Assembly (NCBI GenBank): GCA_028825045.1
Contig: JAPKAY010000006.1
Location: 43,901 to 107,900 of the forward strand
Reading direction: 5' to 3'
DNA length: 64,000 nt
From: Halioglobus sp.
GTDB taxonomy: Bacteria > Pseudomonadota > Gammaproteobacteria > Pseudomonadales > Halieaceae
The position numbers and the translations under genes are program-made. Positions 42,638 to 52,513 of this stretch are shown piece after piece (the stretch's first letter is position 1; each line of letters opens with the position of its first letter). Under the pieces are notes generated by a model. The model did not search any database, was not told the DNA's origin, and saw only the letters and a program-made list of their open reading frames with translations.

Positions 42638-43036
42638 AAGAATCTATTCTCCGCAGCATAATAGTGCGTTGCGCACCATTCACGGGCAATGGTCCGAAGG
42701 GCCAGAAACCCTGAGTTTTGCTGTCACTGTTGAATGAAGATGACAGCGTATAGTGTCCCTTTCGAATGTGTATCCCAAGAGTATAAGAATAGATACTTTC
42801 CGCCACTGTATTGTCATTGTCTGGACGTAACGAGTACAGAGTTAGATAGATGGCTGCGTCTGTCAAAGTGCCCTCCAACAGGAGTTTTCCACCCTGAAAA
42901 CCGACAATTCCCTAATGTTTGAACCGGCCAGGGCAGACGCGGCGAAACACTGGTCGGTAGTGCGGCGCCGGACGCACTGGACCTGATTGTTCCAAAGCCA
43001 CCCTCACTTACGGCTGCCGAGGAGGCCAGGCAAGGC
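42638..43036. other. intergenic region with possible gene remnant
   Basis: About 400 bp without a recognisable gene. At its right end a plus-strand stretch (42923-43042) reads without stops and looks coding by composition (ALDLIVPKPPSLTAAEE), ending in TGA, but has no start; it might be the tail of a lost gene. The rest, including an 83-codon minus-strand frame, shows no protein-like pattern. Confidence 0.35.
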
Positions 43037-43834
43037 TTATGAGAAGGATAGGGTTTCAGAACCCACTTTTCTTTTGTATAACGCTATATCACTTTTATAG
43101 GCTCTTTCTACACACGCCACCAGTTCATCGTTGTACATAGTTTCAAGCGTTGGCATGGCGCCTCCATTTTTATAAGCGAGCAACTCGAGCGGGCCAAGTC
43201 TATAAGGTTCCTTTTTTGATAATTTACGATACCCGTCTGTGCCGTGTTTTGTCAGCGGACGCGCATCAACCAGCTCCAGACCAATTTTATCCTGCAGTGT
43301 TTCTGTTAGCTTTGGGAAATCCTCAAAGGCGAAGTAGTCGTCGTATTCTTCATAGACTAAGAAATTGATTTGTGGCCTCCAGTGTATGTCAGCGTCTCTA
43401 ATGCGTTTTTTGCACATGCTTTTCACAAAGAATTCGAAGGTAATATCCTCGAGGCCTATTTTCTTATGATGAAGATCAACATACCGCCAGGCTGCATTAT
43501 TCCTATCTACGATCTTATCCAGATAAACACTCAATAGGCGAGAAAAAGGGCAACGTAAAATAGCGAAGGAATATTTAGCTTTTGCCAGCTCCGATAGATT
43601 CGCGGTGAATGTATCGTTGTTCTGGTGAATCCAGTTGAAATCTGAGTTGTCTTTGATGCAGCCATTTGCAATGGCCAGAGAAGTTCTCATTGTTGAACAC
43701 GCGTTCTTGGGAATAAAGCTATAGATGGAATCCGATGAATAAATGTTCAGCGCATGCCGCTGGGCAAAACTGTGCTGATTATTTGCGCTCAACTTCCCAT
43801 AGTTTTTTCTGCTGTAGCGAAATATGCGTGGCAT
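43037..43834 (-). CDS. sulfotransferase, Sulfotransfer_2-like
   Basis: Protein of 265 residues. The PAPS-binding 5'-phosphosulfate motif is IPKNACSTMRTSL near residue 41 and the 3'-phosphate motif is FAILRCPFSRLLSVY near residue 92, as in carbohydrate sulfotransferases of the chondroitin/heparan 2-O type. It probably sulfates a surface glycan or capsule sugar. GGAG lies 8 nt before the ATG. By eye the gene is richer in AT than its neighbours, which suggests transfer. The next gene downstream on this strand is the esterase, 400 bp away; upstream is a broken SGNH hydrolase. Confidence 0.85.
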   Translation of the reverse strand: MPRIFRYSRKNYGKLSANNQHSFAQRHALNIYSSDSIYSFIPKNACSTMRTSLAIANGCIKDNSDFNWIHQNNDTFTANLSELAKAKYSFAILRCPFSRLLSVYLDKIVDRNNAAWRYVDLHHKKIGLEDITFEFFVKSMCKKRIRDADIHWRPQINFLVYEEYDDYFAFEDFPKLTETLQDKIGLELVDARPLTKHGTDGYRKLSKKEPYRLGPLELLAYKNGGAMPTLETMYNDELVACVERAYKSDIALYKRKVGSETLSFS

Positions 43835-43960
43835 CGACTGACTCCGGGTTCGATATAGAATGCTATCGGGCTAAGCTGTGAAAATACGCGATATTGAGGT
43901 CTTTTTCGAGCCGTAAGCAGACTAAGCTCTTGTTTAAGGCTACTTTCAAGTGTCGTTGAA

Positions 43961-44366
43961 CTACCAATACGCTCCAAAATAGGATTTCAAGACGCTCGCC
44001 ATAACGTAATGACCTGCACTGTTCCAATGATTGCCGTCTGCAACCGTCGTTGTGGCCCCTTTATGCTCTGCTGCTCTTAGGGCCTTTGAGGGACTATCAA
44101 CAAGCTGAATATCATTTTTCGCGGATACTCTCTTGCATTCTTCTTCGACCAGTCCCCGTGATGAGTAGAGAAAGCCAATGCGGGTATTCTCACCGGGTGA
44201 CGCTGATTAATGCAAGGTCATAATAAGTGTTGATAACGTTATTTGCACAAAACTGGATAACCACCAGATCCGGACTTATATCATCTATATATTTACCCAG
44301 TATCATATCTTGCAGGGTCCCATGGCCGTCAACGGCAAAAGCAAAAAATGCTACATCCAGAGAGCG
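43961..44366 (-). pseudogene. decayed SGNH/GDSL hydrolase remnant
   Basis: Reading the minus strand in two frames gives pieces of one protein. From the right end: DVAFFAFAVDGHGTLQDMI, DISPDLVVIQFCANNVINTY (the SGNH block with the conserved Asn), ending in a TGA stop near 44204. A second frame continues with GENTRIGFLYSS and reaches VADGNHWNSAGHYVMASVL, the block with the catalytic Asp and His, ending at TAG 43961. The N-terminal GDS block is missing and the right end abuts the GST stop codon. So this is a truncated, frameshifted gene, probably an exopolysaccharide acyl-modifying enzyme before decay. Confidence 0.75.
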
Positions 44367-45083
44367 TTATTTCGCTGAACCACTATCATTTTGATAGCTT
44401 GCGAACAGATGCCGACGCACCTCATCAGTAACCGGTTCATTGCCAAGTACTACAGGCCGAATCTTGTCCAGGTCAACGGCAAAACCTCGCTGTGCTGCGG
44501 GTCTTTCAAAGACGCGATCCAGCCAGCTATCCAGGTGTGGATACGGGTGCTGATTCGGGTAGCGAAATCCAAACATTTTGAACCAGGGAAGGCAGGCAAT
44601 ATCGGCAAGGGAGTACGAATCGAGAATGTAGTCGCGGCCATCAAGATGTTGATTCAGTAGACCGCGTAGCCGTTCCACTTCCTGCGTGTAACGATCAATT
44701 GGATAGGCAAGCTGTTCCGGTGCGTACTGCACAAAATGGTGTAGCTGGCCCATCATCGGGCCAACATAGCTCATCTGCCAAAAAAGCCACTGGCGACCAA
44801 GCGCCTGCTCTGCTGGGTCACTGGGCCAGAGCTTGCCCGCCTTCTCTGCCAGATACATCAGGATAGCGGCGGATTCCCAGAGCACCAGCCGCTGTCCTCC
44901 CGGTCCGTCAAAATCAACAATGGCGGGGACTTTACGATTCGGGCATAGCTTGGTGTACTCCGGCTGATTCTGATCACCGGCAACAATATCGATAGCGTGC
45001 ACTCGGTAGGGCAAGCCCAGTTCTTCTAGTGCGATGGAGACCTTTTGGCAGTTGGGGGTCGGGCAATAATATAGGTCAATCAT
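44367..45083 (-). CDS. glutathione S-transferase family protein
   Basis: Protein of 238 residues: thioredoxin-like N-terminal domain (YYCPTPNCQKVSIALEEL, CPNRKVPAIV, LWESAAILMYLAEK) and an all-helical C-terminal domain (WQMSYVGPMMGQLHHF), matching the Nu/YfcG-Ure2-like branch, which has disulfide-bond reductase or peroxidase activity. Cytoplasmic. No operon partner; its stop codon is the boundary of the SGNH remnant. Confidence 0.9.
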   Translation of the reverse strand: MIDLYYCPTPNCQKVSIALEELGLPYRVHAIDIVAGDQNQPEYTKLCPNRKVPAIVDFDGPGGQRLVLWESAAILMYLAEKAGKLWPSDPAEQALGRQWLFWQMSYVGPMMGQLHHFVQYAPEQLAYPIDRYTQEVERLRGLLNQHLDGRDYILDSYSLADIACLPWFKMFGFRYPNQHPYPHLDSWLDRVFERPAAQRGFAVDLDKIRPVVLGNEPVTDEVRRHLFASYQNDSGSAK

Positions 45084-45142
45084 GTGATTCGATCTACTCC
45101 CATAGTGCGTCTAGTTTGACTGAGGTTTATGGCGGTAATGCA

Positions 45143-45556
45143 TCAGAGTGTTATGTGCACTGGGTGACACCAGTTCTTTCTCCACCGCTCCAGTTTTTCT
45201 GCGGCAGACTGGTCGCTAAAGTCTGTTTCGATAGCCGCTAAAAAACCGAACTTGTTGATCATGCAATTTGCGTTCAGAGCGCCAAACGATTCTCCGCCAA
45301 TATCTGCAGTTACAAAAACCAGTTCATCGCAGCTTTCGCACATGTGGAATCTGGCATTTCCACTGCCTTGTGTCACAATTTTGTGAAGGCGACCATTGTG
45401 TATGCGTACATTGATCCGGGAGCCGGATTTGGACACGTAAATGGCGTTATTTTTCATACAATAACGGCACTGGCATTTTCTTGGCACCACACTGTAGTCA
45501 ACAGTATGCCAAAGCAGTTCAATATTGTTGCACTTGCAGCCCCCGCGCATAGCCAT
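45143..45556 (-). CDS. GFA-like zinc protein
   Basis: Protein of about 137 residues with the metal-site pattern of the glutathione-dependent formaldehyde-activating/CENP-V family: GGCKCNNIEL, then KCQCRYCMKNNA, then MCESCDE. It is related to enzymes or carriers using a Zn-Cys site; formaldehyde activity cannot be claimed. Start at ATG 45556 or 45550 gives MRGGCKC close to the family start. The fold tail (FSDQSAAEKLERWRKNW) is typical. Confidence 0.75.
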   Translation of the reverse strand: MAMRGGCKCNNIELLWHTVDYSVVPRKCQCRYCMKNNAIYVSKSGSRINVRIHNGRLHKIVTQGSGNARFHMCESCDELVFVTADIGGESFGALNANCMINKFGFLAAIETDFSDQSAAEKLERWRKNWCHPVHITL

Positions 45557-46002
45557 GCTAGGGACTACCAAGCTCGTTCGCGTTGTCTTCACCAAACAGA
45601 TGATAAGCGAAAGCGGTAGGCGATGCCGTCAGATAGCGCATAAGTCGAGGCCATTTTTTTTCTTGTTAGAGTGCATTGCAATTCCCGTGTCGGCGCCTCG
45701 GCGTCTATTCAGACTATTCTAGATCAAAAATGCTGTTTTAAGGTGGGAGCGATTAAGCGTAGGCGATTAAATATTTTTTTGGAGTCGCGGGTTATTAGCG
45801 CCCACTCTGCGCTCTTCAGGCTGTTCATATTTCCAGCAGCTCCTTGAGAAATTCGCTAAATTCGTTATTTGAACTGAAAAAGTATCTAAATGGGTAAATT
45901 CGTCCAATCTGCGAACGGCCTCACAGTTTGCCTTCGGCCGATAGCTGCCTGAACTATATGATGGAGTTATTCGCGAACATAAGACTTTTTAGGGCGGTCC
46001 CG
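45557..46002. other. AT-rich intergenic region
   Basis: About 450 bp between divergent genes, with several A/T-runs (near 45653, 45773) and repeated AAATTCG words around 45855-45870. It should hold promoters for the GFA-like and DUF6316 genes. No open frame with protein-like composition, no transposon end. Confidence 0.4.
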
Positions 46003-46236
46003 ATGAAACGTAGCGACGATAAAGACAAGCAGTACTGTGACCGCAGTACGCGAATGTTCAAAGGGAATGACGCGTGGTATTTCATGACCCGTGGCGGTAA
46101 TACTGTGGGGCCTTTTCGGGACGAGTTGGAGGCTTCCACCCAGTTGGAGGTCTATATCCGGCTGGTCAACTCCGGCCTGCTGCCGTTCTCCCGCGAGTTA
46201 CCCAAAGAATCCATCCCCGTGAGAAATGCCGGATAA
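46003..46236 (+). CDS. DUF6316-like small protein
   Basis: Protein of 77 residues with the pattern DRSTRMFKGNDAWYF, TRGGNTVGPF and a helical tail (QLEVYIRLVNSG), which resembles the DUF6316 family of small gammaproteobacterial proteins of unknown function. ATG at 46003 follows AGGGCGG; the upstream in-frame start at 45928 lacks support. Stands alone between the GFA-like and TAXI genes. Confidence 0.6.
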   Translation: MKRSDDKDKQYCDRSTRMFKGNDAWYFMTRGGNTVGPFRDELEASTQLEVYIRLVNSGLLPFSRELPKESIPVRNAG

Positions 46237-46329
46237 GACAGCCGAACTGACCAAAGTTCGCCCTTTTCTTCGCAAACAACCCCTGCTAACCTAAATTCAA
46301 TAATTCGAATCCTGCTTCTGGACTAGCTT

Positions 46330-47196
46330 ATGGATCATGTAATTGCCAGGTTGCTGACGGTAGTCTTGGGCGGCATCGCCGCAAGCTTTTCGATTGCTGA
46401 AGAAGACTCAGGGTCTCGCATACTCCTTTCCACTGGTGTTGAAGGCGGTGGGTATTGGAATGCGGGCAGTCGTCTGCAGCGCGTTGCTGAGGATATGAAC
46501 CTCGAAGTTGAGAACCTCCCCAGCTCAGGTTCACTTGAAAACCTCGACAAGCTTTTTGATGATGCCAGTCCGGTGAATTTGGCGTTCGCTCAGGCTGACG
46601 CAGTACAGCACTATCTGAACACGCATGAAGAGGCGGCCATCAAGCTCGAAATGCTGGAGAACATCGGCCAGGAGTGTGTGTTTATCATCACGGACATCGA
46701 TAGTGATTTGCGCACAAATGAGGACATGGAGGATGCGCAAGACCTACGCCTCGGTATTCCCAGTGCCACCAGTGGCGTCGCTGTGACGCTCAACTATATG
46801 GTTAGTCAGATACCTGAGATGGCCGATATAGACATCAGCTACGGGGAAACAGCCGCCGACATGGAGGAGATGGGCACATCGGAAGCGACGGTTGATGCGG
46901 TCATGATGGTGCACCGGCCCAAAGAGCGGTCGCCGGAAGTGAATGAGGCCCTGGAGCACCCTGATCGCTATCGGTTTGTAGAGGTGAGCGACGACCGCCT
47001 CACTGAGAAACTGTGGAGCGGGCATAACATCTATCGCACTATAAAACTGGTGTTGCCTGGCATCTCCCAGCCACTGGAAACCATTTGCGTGAATGGATTA
47101 CTGTTGGCCAATCGACAGAAACTAACGCCTGGACAGCGCAATGGTCTGAATGATTTGGTGAGCTATAACTGGATAAAAGTTTACGCGACACAGTAA
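46330..47196 (+). CDS. TAXI family TRAP transporter solute-binding protein
   Basis: Periplasmic protein of 288 residues with a signal peptide (cleavage likely after SFSIA). The mature part has the TAXI features STGVEGGGYWNAG, NLPSSGSLENLD and the VNLAFAQADAVQHYL region; TAXI proteins bind small carboxylates for a TRAP permease. No DctM/DctQ-type permease is encoded nearby, so it is an orphan in this window. It is convergent with the opp transporter, 23 bp apart. Confidence 0.85.
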   Translation: MDHVIARLLTVVLGGIAASFSIAEEDSGSRILLSTGVEGGGYWNAGSRLQRVAEDMNLEVENLPSSGSLENLDKLFDDASPVNLAFAQADAVQHYLNTHEEAAIKLEMLENIGQECVFIITDIDSDLRTNEDMEDAQDLRLGIPSATSGVAVTLNYMVSQIPEMADIDISYGETAADMEEMGTSEATVDAVMMVHRPKERSPEVNEALEHPDRYRFVEVSDDRLTEKLWSGHNIYRTIKLVLPGISQPLETICVNGLLLANRQKLTPGQRNGLNDLVSYNWIKVYATQ

Positions 47197-47219
47197 TTAC
47201 TGCTACTGCGGGGTTTTGT

Positions 47220-48806
47220 TCAGGTAGCGTTTGCCCGTAACGCTCTTCCGGGGATTGATTGCAACAGTTGACGTGTATAAGGCTGCTGCGGTTGTTCGAA
47301 TAATTCGCTAGTCCGAGCTTGTTCCACTATCTTCCCCTTCTGCAGTACTACGATACGATCCGCAAGTTTACGAACCACCGCAAGATCGTGAGAGATAAAC
47401 AAAATAGTGAGGCTGTATTCCTTTCCAAGCTCGCGCATTAGATCAAGTATTTGTGCCTGAATCGTTACGTCCAGAGCCGATACGGGTTCGTCCGCAACGA
47501 CAAACTCCGGGCGCGTTGCCAACGCACGTCCAATCGCAATGCGTTGGCGCTGTCCGCCGGAAAACTCATGGGGGTATTTGCGTACGAAAGAGCGGGCCAG
47601 CCCCACGTCATCCATCAACCTCAAAACGCTTGCGCCGACGGTGCTACGGTTATCCAATCCATGCAATAACAATGGCTCGGCGAGTGTATCGAATACGGTC
47701 ATGCGTGGATTCAAAGATGCAAATGGATCTTGAAAGATTATCTGCAAGCGGCTACGCATATTTTTCAGTTCGCGCGCTGCCAGCGCGGTGATATCTGTGC
47801 CGTCAAAAATAACTTCTCCACTGGTGATAGGCACCAGGCGCAAGATGGAGCGACCAATAGTAGATTTGCCGCTGCCCGACTCTCCGACGAGGCCCAATAC
47901 TTCACCGCGACGAATTTCAAAACTGACATCGTCAACGGCCTTAACGTGTGTTTTCCCCTGCCGGAACCAGGTCGATAGATTGCGGATACTTAACAGCGTT
48001 TCCGACTTTGGTAACACTTCGGACTTGCCACCCGTTGGAATAGCCCGCAGTAGTTTTTGTGTATAGGGCTGCTGTGCGTGACGGAAAATATCGTCTCGAT
48101 TTCCCGTCTCTACAATCTTGCCCTCCTGCATCACTACGATCGTATCTGCGATGTCGGCAACGACGGCCAGATCGTGGCTGATAAAAAGAATGCCAATATT
48201 GCGCTTTTTCTGCAGTGCGGCGAGTAGTTCAAGGATTTGCGCTTGAATGGTGACATCCAGAGCGGTGGTCGGTTCGTCGGCGATCAGGAGCTTGGGTTCA
48301 TTGATTAAGGCCATCGCAATCATTACCCGTTGGCGCATGCCGCCGGAAAATTGGTGCGGGTAGTTGTCGATAGTTGAAGCGGGGTCACGGATGCCAACCT
48401 CCTCAAGCAATTCCAGCGCTCGTTCGCGGGCTTGGGCCTTTGAGACCTTCTTGTGGTAGCGCAGCGGCTCCATCAGCTGGTTGCCCACGGTCATGTAGGG
48501 GTTGAGACAGGTCATGGGGTCCTGAAATACCATGGCGATGTCGCGGCCCCGAGTTTCACGCAGTTGGGCCTCCGTCAGTTGCAGCAAGTCCTGACCCTCG
48601 AACAGGGCGCGGCCGCTGTCGATTCGTCCCGGGGGTTGAGGAATCAGACCCAACAGGCTGTAGCAGGCAACGGATTTGCCGGAGCCGGATTCACCGATGA
48701 TCGCAGTGATTTTCCCAGCCTCTACGGTGAAGCTGATACCGTCCACTGCCTTATTTGTTCCCATGCGCGTGACAAAACTGATACCAAGATTTTCCACTGT
48801 CAGCAT
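47220..48806 (-). CDS. peptide ABC transporter, fused double ATPase (OppDF/YejF type)
   Basis: Protein of 528 residues with two ABC cassettes. The first has Walker [13 protein letters not shown] and signature [10 protein letters not shown]; the second has [13 protein letters not shown], signature [12 protein letters not shown] and Walker [13 protein letters not shown]. Each drives import through the OppB/OppC pair. ATG at 48806 follows AGGA. Last gene of the four-gene opp operon (binding protein, B, C, DF), 4 bp after oppC. Confidence 0.92.
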   Translation of the reverse strand: MLTVENLGISFVTRMGTNKAVDGISFTVEAGKITAIIGESGSGKSVACYSLLGLIPQPPGRIDSGRALFEGQDLLQLTEAQLRETRGRDIAMVFQDPMTCLNPYMTVGNQLMEPLRYHKKVSKAQARERALELLEEVGIRDPASTIDNYPHQFSGGMRQRVMIAMALINEPKLLIADEPTTALDVTIQAQILELLAALQKKRNIGILFISHDLAVVADIADTIVVMQEGKIVETGNRDDIFRHAQQPYTQKLLRAIPTGGKSEVLPKSETLLSIRNLSTWFRQGKTHVKAVDDVSFEIRRGEVLGLVGESGSGKSTIGRSILRLVPITSGEVIFDGTDITALAARELKNMRSRLQIIFQDPFASLNPRMTVFDTLAEPLLLHGLDNRSTVGASVLRLMDDVGLARSFVRKYPHEFSGGQRQRIAIGRALATRPEFVVADEPVSALDVTIQAQILDLMRELGKEYSLTILFISHDLAVVRKLADRIVVLQKGKIVEQARTSELFEQPQQPYTRQLLQSIPGRALRANAT

Positions 48807-48810
48807 AGAG

Positions 48811-49698
48811 TCAGTCCTTTGCTCCACGCACGTCCAGCGCATCGCGCAGTCCGTCGCCGAGAAAGTTGAGGGAAAATAAGGTCAAGGTCATCGCTATCCC
48901 GGGGTATAACAATAGCCATGGATACTCTTCCATCGATTCGGCACCAAAGGAGATCAGCAGGCCCCAGGAGGTCTGCGGAGGCTGCACACCCAGTCCTAGA
49001 AAACTCAGAAACGCTTCCAACAGCATTACGCTGGGAATCGTTAGCGTGGTGTACACGATAATAGGGCCTAGCGCATTCGGGATGAGGTGGCGGCGAACAA
49101 TGGTGGCCGGAGACAGGCCAAGGGAGATGGCCGCTTCTACAAATTCCTGCTGGCGCAGCGATTGCACTTGCGAACGCATGATGCGCGCCATCGTCAGCCA
49201 CTCAACGGCGCCGATCGCCAGGAATAACAGCAACATATTGCGACCAAATACCACCATTAGCAGCACAATAAAAATCATGAAGGGCAGGGCGTAAATGATA
49301 TCCACCATACGCATCATCACCGCGTCAACACGGCCACCTGCATAACCTGCGATAGCACCCCAGGTTATGCCTATCAACAGGGCCACGGCGGTGGCGATAA
49401 ACCCCACTGCCAGAGAAATACGACCGCCGTACATAATCTGAGTGAGCATGTCACGGCCGAAAATATCGGTCCCCAGCCAATGTGCTGCCGATGGGGGCGT
49501 AGCGCCCAGATCTAGATTATGCTGCGTATAGCTATAGGGTGCGATCCAAGGCGTAAGCGTAGCGATGAGGATAAATAGCACCAGCACTGCCAAGCCAAAT
49601 AATGCGAGCCGGTTGCGGCTCAGGCGCAGCCAGGCGTCCTGCCACAGTGAAGTACCCTGTTCTGCTTCAATAATGTTGGCGATTACTGGTGTGGTCAT
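48811..49698 (-). CDS. peptide ABC transporter permease, OppC type
   Basis: Inner-membrane permease of 295 residues with a leading N-terminal helix, then periplasmic segment containing HWLGTDIFGRDMLTQIMYGGR and five further helices. The EAA loop (EAAISLGLSPATIVRRHLIPN) contacts the ATPase. Its gene immediately follows oppB with no spacer. Confidence 0.92.
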   Translation of the reverse strand: MTTPVIANIIEAEQGTSLWQDAWLRLSRNRLALFGLAVLVLFILIATLTPWIAPYSYTQHNLDLGATPPSAAHWLGTDIFGRDMLTQIMYGGRISLAVGFIATAVALLIGITWGAIAGYAGGRVDAVMMRMVDIIYALPFMIFIVLLMVVFGRNMLLLFLAIGAVEWLTMARIMRSQVQSLRQQEFVEAAISLGLSPATIVRRHLIPNALGPIIVYTTLTIPSVMLLEAFLSFLGLGVQPPQTSWGLLISFGAESMEEYPWLLLYPGIAMTLTLFSLNFLGDGLRDALDVRGAKD

Positions 49699-50631
49699 CT
49701 ACTGCTCTGCGAACTGGGCGCGCAGTCGGGGATTCATCCACGCCGCCAGTATGTCCGACAATAAGTTGAACACCACGATGAGTGTTGCCAGAAATACAGT
49801 CGCGCCCAGAATCATGGTGTAATCGCGATTAAAGGCTGCTTGAACGTAGAACCGCCCGAGGCCGGGAATCTGAAAGATAGTTTCTACCACAAAAGATCCC
49901 GACAACAGGCCTGCAAAGGCCGGGCCTAGAAACGCCACTACAGGAATCAGGCCGCCGCGCAATGCGTGGCGTGTTACCACCTGCCATTCAGGCAGACCTT
50001 TGGCGCGAGCTGTGCGGATGTAATCCTGAGACATAACTTCCAACATGCCCGCGCGGCTCAGTCGCGCAACATAAGCTGCATAAGTGGAACCCAGAGTGAC
50101 TGCCGGTAGAATTTTATCGCCAGGAATATCACCCCACCCCGATACAGGTAGCCATTCCAGGTAGATGCCAAATACCAGGATCAGAATCGGCCCCAACAGG
50201 AACGAGGGCATACAGATTCCGATCATGGCGGCAGACATGGGAATGTAGTCCTGTGCGGTGTTGGGTCGCAGGGAGGCGATGATTCCGGCAACGCCACCAA
50301 TACTGAGGGCTACCAGCAATGCATAGAAACCCAACTCAGCGGTGACCGGAAAGCCCGCCGCAATCAGTTCGTTGACACTGCGCCCGGGATATTTAAAGGA
50401 CGGGCCCAGATCGCCCTTCGTCAGATCACTGAGGTAGGACGTATATTGTTGAAATAGCGTTAGATTAAGGCCGTACTGTGCTTCGAGTGCCGCTTTGACT
50501 TCGGGAATAACAGCTTTTTCACTGGAGAACGGCCCACCCGGTGCGGCCCGTACCAAAAAGAAGGTCACTGTGATGACGACCAGCAATACCGGAATGGCTT
50601 GCAGCAGGCGATAGCCGACAAATCGCCACAT
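49699..50631 (-). CDS. peptide ABC transporter permease, OppB type
   Basis: Inner-membrane permease of 310 residues, six helices, with the N-terminal LLQAIPVLLVVITVTFFLVR and the OppB periplasmic insertion; EAA loop YIRTARAKGLPEWQVVTRHAL and FVVETIFQIPGLG near the end are diagnostic. Its ATG overlaps the stop of the binding-protein gene by 1 bp, so the operon is translationally coupled. Confidence 0.92.
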   Translation of the reverse strand: MWRFVGYRLLQAIPVLLVVITVTFFLVRAAPGGPFSSEKAVIPEVKAALEAQYGLNLTLFQQYTSYLSDLTKGDLGPSFKYPGRSVNELIAAGFPVTAELGFYALLVALSIGGVAGIIASLRPNTAQDYIPMSAAMIGICMPSFLLGPILILVFGIYLEWLPVSGWGDIPGDKILPAVTLGSTYAAYVARLSRAGMLEVMSQDYIRTARAKGLPEWQVVTRHALRGGLIPVVAFLGPAFAGLLSGSFVVETIFQIPGLGRFYVQAAFNRDYTMILGATVFLATLIVVFNLLSDILAAWMNPRLRAQFAEQ

Positions 50632-52268
50632 TATTCAATCACCCCCAGTTCATTCTCTAGCGAGACATAGCGGAAGTTCACCGAATCCATCAAATTGGAG
50701 GGCACGCCTTGCACGCTGGGATGAATCAGGTGGTTGCTGGTGTAGGTGTAGATGGGAATAATAGGCATCTGTTCCATCAACCGTGTTTCGGCAGCGTCGA
50801 AGATCGCATAGCGCTCTTCGCGGGTTTTTGCGCGGGGTGCTTGCTGCTGAATCATATCGTCAAAGACGGGATCGCAGAAACCGGTACTATTGTTGCCGCC
50901 GCCGCAAAGGAACAGGTCGAGAAAATTATTGGGGTCAACGTAGTCGCCGATCCAACCGCGTCGAGCCATCTGAAAATTCATCTGGTCAACTGAGTCGAGA
51001 TAAACCTTCCATTCCTGATTGGCAAGCGTCACGTCAATATTGAGCGCATCCTTCCACATCTGCTGCAATGCAACGGCAATTTTTAGGTGAGCCTCACTGG
51101 TATTGTAGGTCAGTTCAAGTCCCGGCCAGCCTTCCCCATTGGGATAGCCTGCCTCGGCCAGTAATTGTCGTGCTTTTTCTACATCGTATCCAAATAACGT
51201 TGGCGGCTGGTAGCCGAGGGTACCGGGAGGGGTAATACTGTACGCAGGCACATTGCTGCCATGCAGCACCGTGCTGGTAAGGCGATCCCGATCGACAGTC
51301 ATGGCCAGGGCTTGCCGGACCCGCACGTCATTCAGTGGCGGCTCGTTGATGTTGAGAAGATAGTAGTAGGTGCCAATATAAGGCGCGTTAACGTAAGGGC
51401 TATCTTCCTTTGCACGATACACGGGGATTTTGTCCAGCGGAATAGTCTGGGTGTAATGTAATTGCCCCACGCGAAACATGCGCTCCTCGCTGGAGGTGTT
51501 TTCTGTGGGGTAGTAAACAATGCCATTGAGCTGCACTCGGTCGCTGTCCCAGTACGTGTCGCTTTTTTCAACGACCAGGCGGCGATTCAACTGCCAGTCC
51601 TTGAGACGAAAAGCACCATTGCCAACGATATTCTCGACGCGGGTCCAGCGCGTAAATCGGTCTGTGGATTTGCCGTGCTTCTCGATGGTGGGTCGGTGGA
51701 CTGGAAACGTACTGTGATGGTCCATCAGCTGAATGAAGTAGGGGGTGGGTGCGTTCAATCGCACCTGTAACGTGTGCTCATCTAATGCCGCAACACCGAC
51801 ATCAGCAAAATCGTCCAGTTGTCCGGTGGCGAAGGCTTCCGCATTTACCAGTGGGTAGAGCATATAGGCGTACTGGTTGCCCATGGCCGGATTCAAAGCG
51901 CGTCTCCAGGACCACACGAAATCTTCCGCGGTTATTGGGTCGCCGTTGGACCACTTCGCCTCGGGGTTGAGGTGAAAGGTGATGGTCAGTCCATCCGCGC
52001 TGATATCCCAGCTTTGCGCGACGCCGGGTTCCGGCTCAAGGGTGTAGGGGTTTTTTACCGCGAGCCCTTCGAACAGGGCATTCACAATATTCATTTCCGG
52101 AATTCCGGTGACCACGTGCGGGTCTAGACCCTGTGGCTCCGTGCCATTGCCAAAATGCAAAATACCCGCGCGGTTACCTTGCACCACATTGGACTCACCG
52201 CTGCCGCAGGCCGCCAGAAAGAGGCCAGGTATGAGTAGTAAAAGAATTCTTAACGCGCTTAATCGCAT
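50631..52268 (-). CDS. peptide ABC transporter substrate-binding lipoprotein, OppA type
   Basis: Lipoprotein of 545 residues: signal ILLLLIPGLFLAAC with Cys21 as the lipid site, then the SBP_bac_5 fold. Landmarks: GTEPQGLDPHVVTG, DGLTITFHLNPEAKWSNGDP-like opening (key residues Trp and Asp), VRQALAMTVDR and the C-terminal IIPIYTYTSNHLI. It captures oligopeptides in the periplasm. First gene of the opp operon. Confidence 0.93.
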   Translation of the reverse strand: MRLSALRILLLLIPGLFLAACGSGESNVVQGNRAGILHFGNGTEPQGLDPHVVTGIPEMNIVNALFEGLAVKNPYTLEPEPGVAQSWDISADGLTITFHLNPEAKWSNGDPITAEDFVWSWRRALNPAMGNQYAYMLYPLVNAEAFATGQLDDFADVGVAALDEHTLQVRLNAPTPYFIQLMDHHSTFPVHRPTIEKHGKSTDRFTRWTRVENIVGNGAFRLKDWQLNRRLVVEKSDTYWDSDRVQLNGIVYYPTENTSSEERMFRVGQLHYTQTIPLDKIPVYRAKEDSPYVNAPYIGTYYYLLNINEPPLNDVRVRQALAMTVDRDRLTSTVLHGSNVPAYSITPPGTLGYQPPTLFGYDVEKARQLLAEAGYPNGEGWPGLELTYNTSEAHLKIAVALQQMWKDALNIDVTLANQEWKVYLDSVDQMNFQMARRGWIGDYVDPNNFLDLFLCGGGNNSTGFCDPVFDDMIQQQAPRAKTREERYAIFDAAETRLMEQMPIIPIYTYTSNHLIHPSVQGVPSNLMDSVNFRYVSLENELGVIE

Positions 52269-52477
52269 GTGGTCGGTTCAATCCAGGGACTTGCAGAAGC
52301 GCTGGTGAGAGGATGCCCGCATTATGGCAGTAAAATCCGACCGACAGAAGGTATTGGGAGGCTCGATGCTAGCTGTATCTGTGAGAATAAGTTGACGTTA
52401 AGTCGAATTGGTTTGGCGTTTCTGGATTAGCATCCTCTCCCTGTGCGTTTACCCCTGCCTCAAGTTGGATGTGTAAA

Positions 52478-52507
52478 GCCGTTGCCGCCAGACGTGGCAA
52501 CAACGGC
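52478..52507 (-). terminator. possible terminator of the citrate synthase gene
   Basis: Imperfect hairpin GCCGTTGCC / GGCAACAACGGC (3-nt bulge) just after the citrate synthase stop, followed on the minus strand by TTTACA. The T-run is short, so strength is uncertain. Confidence 0.4.
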
Positions 52508-52513
52508 GTGTAA

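Noticed and set aside
42627..42878. 83-codon minus-strand frame upstream of the esterase
   Set aside because: No family motif, composition unlike a protein, and it overlaps the esterase start.
43789..43977. 62-codon minus-strand frame between the sulfotransferase and the SGNH remnant
   Set aside because: It overlaps the sulfotransferase start and the remnant's C-terminus and shows no recognisable domain.
42638..46002. Insertion sequence or integrase as the cause of the patchy region
   Set aside because: No transposase or integrase motif and no terminal inverted repeats with target duplications were seen.
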